From positions 16,519 through 80,518 of the forward strand of contig ONEX01000015.1 in NCBI GenBank assembly GCA_900316955.1: a DNA stretch of 64,000 nt, written 5' to 3'. The notes below the pieces were generated by a model. That model saw nothing but the letters and a program-made list of their open reading frames with translations, searched no databases and was not told where the DNA came from. The first letter of the stretch is position 1. Each line of letters opens with the position of its first letter. Positions 14,710-21,717 of this stretch are shown here, piece after piece. Origin of the DNA: an uncultured Bacteroidales bacterium. Lineage in GTDB: Bacteria > Bacteroidota > Bacteroidia > Bacteroidales > UBA932. Position numbers and translations under genes: made by a program.

Positions 14710-16455
14710 ATGCGCAAGTTTTCCCATCTTTGCATCGGCCTGGCGCTGCTGGCGGCAGGCGCTCCGGCCTGGGCGCAGCACCCCCGGCCCTCGCACAGCT
14801 ACCTCGAGATCTATGACCTGGAGACCCGCACGCACCGCGTGGTCAAGGAGTTTCCCTACGTCATCGAAGCCCCCAACTGGACCCCCGACGGGCAGTGGCT
14901 CGTCGTCAACATCGATGGGAAACTCTACAAGCTCTCACCCGACGGCCAGTCCGACCTCGTCCAGATTCCCACCGGCGACATCACCCAGTGCAACAACGAC
15001 CACGTGGTGACCGCCGACGGCAAATGGATCGGCCTCAGCAGCAACGACCCCGCCAACAGGCAGTACAACTCCTATGTCTATGTGGTTCCGTTCGAGGGCG
15101 GGCAGCCACGCCGGATCACGCCCGAGGGGCCCAGCTACCTGCACGGCATCAGCCCCGACGGGAAGACGGCCGCCTACTGCGCCTTCCGCGGGCCGAAGCA
15201 GGAGCAGGATGTCTGGGCGATGCCCCTCAAGGGCGGCAAGGAGGTCCGGCTCACGGACGCCCCCGGCCTGGACGACGGCCCCGAGTACAGCCCCGACGGC
15301 AAGCACATCTGGTTCAACAGCGTGCGCACCGGCCGGATGCAAGTCTGGAAGATGCGCGCCAACGGCAAGCAGCAGACCCAGATGACCTTCGACGAGGACC
15401 TGAACTCCTGGTTCCCGCACATCTCCCCGGACAACAAGAAAGTCGTGTACATCGCCTACCACGACTACGAGGTCGATCCCGCCTCCCACATCGCCGACCT
15501 CAATGTCCAGCTCCGCCTCATCCCCGCCGCCGGCGGGAAGCCCGAGACCCTCGTGGAGTTCTTCGGCGGCCAGGGCAGCATCAACGTGAACTCCTGGAGC
15601 CCCGACAGCAAGCAGTTCGCCTACGTGAGCTACCGCCTCACGGACGAGCTCACCGCCCCCAAGCGCGACATGGCCGTCCAGCTGTACTCCGTGCGCACCC
15701 TCATCGGCACCCCCGAGCTCTTCGCCAAGAACCACGCCTACGTATTCCAGCGACTCGCCCAGATGGGCTACACCGCCGCGGAGGCGTTCGGGTACGAGGA
15801 CGGACTCATCGCCGGCCTGACCCCCGCCGCGTACCGCGAAGCGGTGGAAGCGGCCGGGCTGAAGCTCCTCTCCTCGCACGTGACGCACCCCCTATCGGCG
15901 CAGGAACTCGCCTCCGGCGACTTCTCCAAGGCCCTCGCCTGGTGGGAAGCGTGCATCGACGCGCACAAGGCCGCCGGCATCCCCTACCTCGTGATGTCGT
16001 GGTCCCAGCCCCTGCAGACCAAGGCCCAGATGTCCGTGATGGCCGCGTTCCTGGACGCCATCGGCGCCAAGTGCCGCGCCGCCGGCATCCGTTTCGGCTA
16101 CCACTGCCACAACCATGAGTACAGGCCCGTGGACGGCACGACCATGATCGACGTCTTCGCCTCCGAGACCAAGCCCGAGAACGTCTTCATCCAGATGGAC
16201 GTGTACTGGGCCGTCGTGGGCGGCGCCAGCCCCGTGGAATACTTCAAGAAGTATCCCGGCCGCTACGAACTCCTCCACATCAAGGACAAGTACGAGCTCG
16301 GCCAGAGCGGCATGGTGGGCTTCGACGCCATCTTCAAGGCCATGCCCTCCGCCGGCACCAAGGCTTTCGTCGTGGAGCTCGAACAGGCCTCCACGCCCAA
16401 CATCCTCAAGGGCCTCCGCGAAAGCGCCCTCTACCTTCGCAACGCAAGTTTCTGA
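14710..16455 (+). CDS. TolB-like beta-propeller fused to sugar-phosphate isomerase/epimerase-like TIM barrel
   Basis: A 581-residue secreted protein (signal peptide ending GAPAWAQ) with two complete domains. Residues ~25-313 are a PD40/TolB-type propeller with repeated SPDGK-like blades (NWTPDGQW, ISPDGKTA, YSPDGKHIWF, ISPDNKKVVY, WSPDSKQFAY). From about residue 320 the sequence restarts like a typical xylose-isomerase-like TIM barrel (MAVQLYSVRTLIG). It retains the usual metal-site candidates: CHNHEY, QMDVYW, LLHIKDK and VELEQ. Both halves are normally separate proteins in Bacteroidetes. The downstream DUF1593 gene overlaps its stop codon by 1 bp. The role is probably periplasmic processing or sensing of a sugar derivative. 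Confidence 0.88.
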   Translation: MRKFSHLCIGLALLAAGAPAWAQHPRPSHSYLEIYDLETRTHRVVKEFPYVIEAPNWTPDGQWLVVNIDGKLYKLSPDGQSDLVQIPTGDITQCNNDHVVTADGKWIGLSSNDPANRQYNSYVYVVPFEGGQPRRITPEGPSYLHGISPDGKTAAYCAFRGPKQEQDVWAMPLKGGKEVRLTDAPGLDDGPEYSPDGKHIWFNSVRTGRMQVWKMRANGKQQTQMTFDEDLNSWFPHISPDNKKVVYIAYHDYEVDPASHIADLNVQLRLIPAAGGKPETLVEFFGGQGSINVNSWSPDSKQFAYVSYRLTDELTAPKRDMAVQLYSVRTLIGTPELFAKNHAYVFQRLAQMGYTAAEAFGYEDGLIAGLTPAAYREAVEAAGLKLLSSHVTHPLSAQELASGDFSKALAWWEACIDAHKAAGIPYLVMSWSQPLQTKAQMSVMAAFLDAIGAKCRAAGIRFGYHCHNHEYRPVDGTTMIDVFASETKPENVFIQMDVYWAVVGGASPVEYFKKYPGRYELLHIKDKYELGQSGMVGFDAIFKAMPSAGTKAFVVELEQASTPNILKGLRESALYLRNASF

Positions 16456-17927
16456 TGATGAAGCACTTGACATTCCTCCTGGCGGCCGCGACTACCCTCG
16501 CGGCCGCTTGCCAATCCCCCGCCCCTGAAACGCTCAAGCCCCGCATCGTCGTCCTCACCGACATCGGCCCGGCCGAGGTGGAACCGGACGACAACGAGTC
16601 GGCCGTCCGTCTGCTCTCCTATGCCGACCGCTTCGAGATCGAAGCCCTCATCACCACCATCGGCTGGAACTGCGACCCGTACCCGGAGGAATGGGCGGAA
16701 TACCTGCACCGCGTCATCGACGGATATGAGGTCGATGTCCACAACCTCATGAAGCGGTCCGGGCAGGCCGGGTTCCGAAGCCCCGAGGAGGAGCAGGGCG
16801 CCCAGGCGCTCGGGTACTGGCCCAGCGCCGGCTACCTGCGGAGCCGCGCGGTGATGGGCAGCACCCGCGCCGGCATCGGCGTCATCGGCGAAGGGAACGA
16901 CTCCCCTGGCAGCGAACTCCTGATCCGCCTCGCCGACGAGGACGACCCCCGGCCCATCTGGGTATGCTCCTGGGGCGGGGCCAACACCCTCTCCCAGGCC
17001 ATCTGGAAAGTGCAGCAGACCCGCTCGCCGGAAGAGCTGAAGGCCTTCCTCCGGAAGTTCCGCCTGTACACCATCACCGACCAGGACATGGTGTACGGCA
17101 TGCGCATGAACCGCGCCTACAGCTCCCACCAATGGCTCCGCCGGGAATTTGCCGATGACCTCCTCCTCGTCTGGGACGAAAGCGCCTGGCTCAACCAGAA
17201 CGCCCTCGGCGTGCAGAACTGGGACAAGTACGCGGCGCTCATCCAGGGCCACGGCGAGATGGGCAAGGTCTATCCCCACTACCTCTGGGGCGTCGAAGGC
17301 GACACCCCCAGCTTCCTGAACGTGATGCCCAACGGTCTCAACGACCCCGAGCATCCGGAACAGGTGGGCTGGGGCGGCTGCCACCAGTTCGGCCTCTCCC
17401 CCGACCGCGAGACATCGGCCTGGACCAACTGGCAGGAGCCCCTCAAGGGCATCTCCTCCGCCTACGAACACAAGTTCTACCCCGACGAATTCAACGACTT
17501 CGCCGCCCGCATGCAATGGGCCGCCGAAGGCCGCGGCAACCGCAACCCGGTGGTCCGCCTCGACGGGAAGCAAGGGCACAAGCGCCTCCGCCTCGACAAC
17601 GGCGACGGTCTCGCGCCCCTGCCCGTAACTGCCCGCCCCGGCGCCTCGCTCAGCTTCGACGCCTCCGCCTCCACCGATCCCGACGGCGACACCTTACGAT
17701 TCGCCTGGTGGTTCCAGGAATTCCCCGGAGTGACGCCCCCTGACGCCCCCGCCGGAGACCAGATGGGCACTCTCCCCGCCATCGCAGAACCCGCCACCCC
17801 CGTAGCGGCCTTCACCATCCCTGCCGATGCCGCCCCCGGCGAGCAGTACCACCTGGTCTGTGAGGTCCACGACGATGGCCCCTTCTTCCTCCCTGCCTAC
17901 CGCCGCATCATCATCACCGTCGAATAA
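16455..17927 (+). CDS. DUF1593 (nucleoside-hydrolase-like) lipoprotein
   Basis: A lipoprotein of 490 residues (489 if the second ATG at 16458 is used), with lipobox LAAAC. The N-terminal domain, about residues 28-330, shows RIVVLTDIGPAEVEPDDNES, the Asp-rich calcium site of nucleoside-hydrolase-like DUF1593 proteins. The phrases WVCSWGGANTLSQA and YTITDQDM are also family-typical. The C-terminal ~130 residues are a beta-sandwich (SFDASASTDPDGDTLRFAWW) like the C-terminal domain of Sde182-type proteins. It probably acts on a glycoside or nucleoside in the periplasm or at the surface. It is translationally coupled to the propeller-isomerase gene. Confidence 0.88.
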   Translation: MMKHLTFLLAAATTLAAACQSPAPETLKPRIVVLTDIGPAEVEPDDNESAVRLLSYADRFEIEALITTIGWNCDPYPEEWAEYLHRVIDGYEVDVHNLMKRSGQAGFRSPEEEQGAQALGYWPSAGYLRSRAVMGSTRAGIGVIGEGNDSPGSELLIRLADEDDPRPIWVCSWGGANTLSQAIWKVQQTRSPEELKAFLRKFRLYTITDQDMVYGMRMNRAYSSHQWLRREFADDLLLVWDESAWLNQNALGVQNWDKYAALIQGHGEMGKVYPHYLWGVEGDTPSFLNVMPNGLNDPEHPEQVGWGGCHQFGLSPDRETSAWTNWQEPLKGISSAYEHKFYPDEFNDFAARMQWAAEGRGNRNPVVRLDGKQGHKRLRLDNGDGLAPLPVTARPGASLSFDASASTDPDGDTLRFAWWFQEFPGVTPPDAPAGDQMGTLPAIAEPATPVAAFTIPADAAPGEQYHLVCEVHDDGPFFLPAYRRIIITVE

Positions 17928-17965
17928 GCGCTCGGGCATATCGCATAGAGCCCTCCGCACGCGCC

Positions 17966-18134
17966 AGGGAACGTTTTTGAGACAAAACGTGCCCCCAGCC
18001 GTGCTGGAGCACGTGCGGGGGCACGATAACCCGCCAAACTGTTCCCTCAGCCGTGCCAAGAGTCCACACCTGCGCCCAGAAAGCCGTTGTACAAGTCTGG
18101 CTTGTACAACGAGTACACCTGCGAGACTTGTACA
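17966..18134. other. Multi-hairpin intergenic region between convergent genes
   Basis: The stems I can trace are: AGGGAAC 17966-17972 with GTTCCCT 18041-18047, enclosing hairpin ACGTTTT/AAAACGT (17971-17990) and hairpin GTGCCCCC 17989-17996 with GGGGGCAC 18017-18024, itself topped by GTGCT/AGCAC. Beyond it, CGTTGTACAAG 18085-18095 pairs perfectly with CTTGTACAACG 18101-18111, or TGTACAAGTCT 18088-18098 pairs perfectly with AGACTTGTACA 18124-18134. The two 11-bp stems share bases and exclude each other. It lies 3' of the DUF1593 gene and 3' of the AlkZ-like gene. Confidence 0.6.
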
Positions 18135-18187
18135 CCCTGCGGGACTTTTGCACGAAGAAGGGCGCAAGGGATTCAGCCTGTTACGGC

Positions 18188-19237
18188 TTATCGCTTGAGC
18201 TTGAGGGTGGAGCGGTAGGTGGCGAGCTGAGCGTGGAAGGGCTCGGTCGGGACTGTCGTCGAGTCGTCGAAGAGGGTAAGATCGCCGTCGTGGGCAGAGG
18301 GAGACCAGTTGCCCACGATGTAGCCGTCCAGGGCGACGATGGGGTAGAAGATGCCGGAGTTGTTGTGGGCGTGGTGCGAGTGATCGGGGTGAAGGACGAT
18401 GTCACGGCTCTTGTAGCCGATGAGGTATTCGTCGAAGGCGGGGAGAAGGAAGACGCTGCCGCGGCGGAAGCCGCGGGTGCGGGCGTCCGCGTGGACGTAG
18501 AAGTCGCGGCCTTTCCAGCGCTCGGCGCGGAGCTCGCCGCCGAGGGCGGCGATGCCGCGCCGGCAGTCGTTGACATTCAGCCCGGACCACCACACGAAGT
18601 CCTCCAGCGTAGCGGGGCTGTGGCTGCGGAAGTATTTGCGAGTAAGGACGGCGAGAGCCTCTTCGTGGCTCAGGGCCAGCGGATTACGAACCTTTTCCGC
18701 AGCGAGGGCCAGCGTCCGCTTGGTCGGATGCAGGTCGCCCGAGCACAGCAGGCCTGAGAGTTCCGCCAGGCGGAGATGGTAGGAGAACCGCTGCTCGGTC
18801 ATCTGGATGTCGCGCTCGCGGAGGGCTTCCGCCAGGAACTCCTTCTGGACGCTGCGATGCCCGGCGAGCGCCTCGCCGAAGATGCCGCTGATGCGCTTCT
18901 CTTCTTCCAAGGGAATGTCCACATTGTTCGCGTGCATCCAGCCGCGGAGGCCAGAGAGGGCCTTGCGGCGGCACAGCTTCAGCATCCAGCCCAGGTCCTC
19001 GCCGGCGAGGAGCTGCCAGGTGGTGCGCTGCAGATGGGTCCGGATGATCCGCCCGTCGTTGTAGGCCTGCTCGAAGGCCTTGCCGGAGGGCCTGCGGGTC
19101 CGCATCGACACGGCCCAGCGCATCGACTTGTAGTCCTGGGCCTGCATGGCCCCGAACCAGGACACGACCTCCGCCGGATCCTTGAACTGCGGGGCCGCGA
19201 GCTGCTGGCTCAGGAGGCGCTGGGAGACAGGATTCAT
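18188..19237 (-). CDS. AlkZ-like DNA glycosylase (HTH_42 winged-helix family)
   Basis: A 349-residue protein of the winged-helix DNA-binding family that includes AlkZ and AlkX/YcaQ. The N-terminal motif MQAQDYKSMRWAV carries Q32-A-Q34. A Gln-x-Gln at this place is the catalytic signature of AlkZ, the glycosylase that unhooks azinomycin-type interstrand crosslinks, whereas AlkX proteins have Gln-x-Asp. The rest matches the family: LQRTTWQLLAGEDL, EDFVWWSGL, FLLPAFDEYLIGY. It would repair bulky or crosslinked alkylated bases. Its stop faces the structured intergenic region. It follows the DUF2807 gene on the same strand by 13 bp and may share its promoter. Confidence 0.85.
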   Translation of the reverse strand: MNPVSQRLLSQQLAAPQFKDPAEVVSWFGAMQAQDYKSMRWAVSMRTRRPSGKAFEQAYNDGRIIRTHLQRTTWQLLAGEDLGWMLKLCRRKALSGLRGWMHANNVDIPLEEEKRISGIFGEALAGHRSVQKEFLAEALRERDIQMTEQRFSYHLRLAELSGLLCSGDLHPTKRTLALAAEKVRNPLALSHEEALAVLTRKYFRSHSPATLEDFVWWSGLNVNDCRRGIAALGGELRAERWKGRDFYVHADARTRGFRRGSVFLLPAFDEYLIGYKSRDIVLHPDHSHHAHNNSGIFYPIVALDGYIVGNWSPSAHDGDLTLFDDSTTVPTEPFHAQLATYRSTLKLKR

Positions 19238-19250
19238 GGGGATAGAAAGC

Positions 19251-20117
19251 CTACAGGTTCACGTCGCCGGAACCGGAAGACTTGACGCTGATGTGGTTGT
19301 ACTTGAGGTCGCCGGTGATGTTGCCGGAGCCGGAAGTGGTGGCGGTCACGTCGCGGCAGGAACCCTTGATGAAGATATCGCCGGAGCCGCCTGTTTTCAG
19401 GTCCATGTTCCCGTCGACCGTCGCCTCCTTCAGGCGGACATTGCCACTGCCGGAAACCCGGACCGATGCGCCGCCCGTCGAGGTGAGCACGTCCACCAGG
19501 AAGTCGCCGGACCCGCTGACCCCCATTTCGAAGTCATCGCAGGAGATACGGCCCATGGTGATGGTCCCGGACCCGCTGATCTTGCCGCCGAAGTCGTCAC
19601 AAGCCAGCGCGCCGACGCGGATGCTCCCGCTGCCACTGCACTGGGCCGTGAAATCCTGGCTGTCGATCTCGCCCGTGACCATGTCGCCGCTCCCCGAAAC
19701 CTTCAAGGCCAGGGCGCCCGAGGCGTGCAAGGGCCCTTCCTGGAACAGGTTGCCGCTGCCGCTGACCGAGAGCTTTTCTATGTCGGGAGAGGACACGACC
19801 ACGCGGAGGATCAGCTTGGGATACCGGCCGGGCTCGAGCTTGAGAGACAGGATACCGTCCTCGACGGTCGTCTGCACCTTGGACGCAAGTTCCTCGGTGG
19901 TTTCCACGCGGACCTCCTGCTTGTCGGCCTGGACATAGTACACATTGGCGGGGAGGCTGGACGCGACCGCCCGGAAATGCCCGACCTCGCGGACCTCGGT
20001 ATGGTCGATCCCCTCCTCCGTGCACTCGCCTACCCACACGGCGCTGCCCCCGCCGATATTGATGATGCAGGACACCGCCATCGTGGCGGCCGCCAGGAAT
20101 AATAGCAACTTTTTCAT
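19251..20117 (-). CDS. DUF2807 (putative auto-transporter adhesin head GIN domain) lipoprotein
   Basis: About 288 residues from the ATG at 20117 (MKKLLLFLAAATMAVSC). The alternative ATG at 20129 would leave almost no leader behind the promoter box at 20141, so I prefer 20117. After the lipobox, the DUF2807 region has at least ten repeats of a GSGS/SGSG-turn unit (LSVSGSGNLFQEG, LKVSGSGDMVTGE, CSGSGSIRVGA, ISGSGTITMG, VSGSGDFLVD), which builds a parallel beta-helix-like solenoid on the cell surface. It may share a transcript with the AlkZ-like gene 13 bp downstream. Function in the family is unknown. Confidence 0.9.
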   Translation of the reverse strand: MKKLLLFLAAATMAVSCIINIGGGSAVWVGECTEEGIDHTEVREVGHFRAVASSLPANVYYVQADKQEVRVETTEELASKVQTTVEDGILSLKLEPGRYPKLILRVVVSSPDIEKLSVSGSGNLFQEGPLHASGALALKVSGSGDMVTGEIDSQDFTAQCSGSGSIRVGALACDDFGGKISGSGTITMGRISCDDFEMGVSGSGDFLVDVLTSTGGASVRVSGSGNVRLKEATVDGNMDLKTGGSGDIFIKGSCRDVTATTSGSGNITGDLKYNHISVKSSGSGDVNL

Positions 20118-20140
20118 CGTTCGTTTCATTTTACCGATTC

Positions 20141-20148
20141 CAAAGATA
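20141..20148 (-). promoter_or_regulatory. -7 box of the DUF2807/AlkZ-like pair
   Basis: Minus-strand TATCTTTG fits TAnnTTTG. The predicted leader to the ATG at 20117 is about 19 nt, which supports that start over 20129. Confidence 0.55.
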
Positions 20149-20202
20149 CGATTTTTCGGGGAGAATCCGTCTCGGATGCGTGCGGGTCTGCCGGGTTTTT
20201 TG

Positions 20203-20210
20203 TAAATTTG
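20203..20210 (+). promoter_or_regulatory. -7 box of the carboxylesterase gene
   Basis: TAAATTTG fits TAnnTTTG and ends 19 bp before the ATG at 20230. It is divergent from the box at 20141-20148 across a 112-bp spacer. Confidence 0.5.
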
Positions 20211-20229
20211 CCAATAACCCCGAAATGAT

Positions 20230-21717
20230 ATGAAACGAATCCTGATCCTTGCGTGCGCCCTGGCGATGGCCGCGTGCGCGCAGAAAGCCCCGAGTCCCAT
20301 CCTCACCATTGAGGGCGGGCAGGTCCAAGGCGTGGCGGCCGACATCGCCGGCGTCACCGTGTTCCGCGGCATTCCGTTCGCCGCGCCGCCCATCGGCGAG
20401 AACCGCTGGAAGGCCCCGCAGCCCGTCGTGCCGTGGGAAGGCGTGAAAGTGTGCGACACCTTCGGCCACCCGCCGTTCCAGGTGGCGCACTACCCCGGCG
20501 GCTACACCACCGAGTGGGGCTACGGCGCGGAGGCACCCTACAGCGAGGACTGCCTGTACCTGAACGTATGGACCAAGGCGCCCGGCCAGCCGGAGAAGAA
20601 GCTCCCGGTGGCCGTGTGGGTCTTCGGCGGTGGTATGCGCGAGGGCTGGGGCTCCGAACCCGAGTTCGACGGCCAGGAGTGGGCGGCGAAGGACGTCGTC
20701 CTCGTTTCCTTCAACTACCGCGTGGGCCCGTTCGGCTTCTTCGCCCATCCCGAACTCTCCGCGGAGAACCCGGAGCACCCGACCGGCAACTGGGGCACCC
20801 TGGACCAGATCCAGGCCCTCAAGTGGGTCCAGGCCAACATCGCCCAGTTCGGTGGCGACCCGGACAACGTGATGCTGTTCGGCCAGAGCGCCGGCGGCCG
20901 CAGCACGAAGTTCCTGTCCGCCTCCCCGCTCACCAAGGGCCTCTTCGACAAGGCCGTCATTATGAGCGCCAGCGGCTTCACGGACCCGCGGAAGCCCGTC
21001 GAGCCCCCGTTCCCGGGGATGCGCGCGATGCCGCAGCAGGGTCCCGTGACCCTCGCCGACGCCGAGGCCTCCACCAAGGAGGTGGCCGACTGGGCCGGCC
21101 TCACCGACCTGCAGAAGCTCCGCCGCGCGTCGACCGAAACCATCTTCGCGATGGGCACCCTGTACAGCAGCGCCACCGGCAAGCGCAGCGTCCTCACCGC
21201 CTCCCCCATCTCCCCGTACATCGACGGCTACGTCCTTACGGAGGGCTTTGACGAGGCCTGTGTCGACGGTTCCCTGGCCGATGTCCCCTATATGATCGGC
21301 TACACCCTCAACGACGCCGGCAATATGCAGCCCGTCATCACGGACTTCTGCCTCAACCGCGAGGAGAACGGCGGCAAGGCCTGGGCCTACCAGTTCGCCC
21401 GTCCGCTCCCGACGGACGGCCGTCCGAACGTCCTCCAGGGCGCGTTCCACTCCTCCGACCTGTGGTTCGTGTTCAAGTCCCTGAAGAACTGCTGGCGCCC
21501 CTGGACGCAGGGTGACTGGGACCTCTCCGAGAAGATGCTCACCGCCTGGTCCAACTTCGCCAAGTACAGCGATCCCAACGGCAAGGACGGCGGCGACTGG
21601 AAACCCGTCACCGCCGCCCAAAAGGACTTTATGGTGTTCTGCCTGGACGAGAACGACGCCGAAGCCTCGTTCCTCGGCGAGCCCAAGAAGGCCCCGCGGC
21701 CGTCATTTAGACCGTAG
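20230..21717 (+). CDS. Type-B carboxylesterase lipoprotein
   Basis: A 495-residue alpha/beta-hydrolase with lipobox MAAC. The type-B carboxylesterase pattern is clear: VFRGIPFAAPPIGENRW, EDCLYLNVW, the oxyanion FGGGM and nucleophile elbow GQSAGG with S220 (the family usually has GESAGG). A catalytic-His candidate lies in FHSSDLWFVF. It would hydrolyse an ester in the periplasm or at the surface, for example acetyl or feruloyl groups on glycans, but the substrate cannot be read. Its last 15 bp overlap the 3' end of the convergent GH97 gene, so the two share coding DNA. Confidence 0.9.
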   Translation: MKRILILACALAMAACAQKAPSPILTIEGGQVQGVAADIAGVTVFRGIPFAAPPIGENRWKAPQPVVPWEGVKVCDTFGHPPFQVAHYPGGYTTEWGYGAEAPYSEDCLYLNVWTKAPGQPEKKLPVAVWVFGGGMREGWGSEPEFDGQEWAAKDVVLVSFNYRVGPFGFFAHPELSAENPEHPTGNWGTLDQIQALKWVQANIAQFGGDPDNVMLFGQSAGGRSTKFLSASPLTKGLFDKAVIMSASGFTDPRKPVEPPFPGMRAMPQQGPVTLADAEASTKEVADWAGLTDLQKLRRASTETIFAMGTLYSSATGKRSVLTASPISPYIDGYVLTEGFDEACVDGSLADVPYMIGYTLNDAGNMQPVITDFCLNREENGGKAWAYQFARPLPTDGRPNVLQGAFHSSDLWFVFKSLKNCWRPWTQGDWDLSEKMLTAWSNFAKYSDPNGKDGGDWKPVTAAQKDFMVFCLDENDAEASFLGEPKKAPRPSFRP

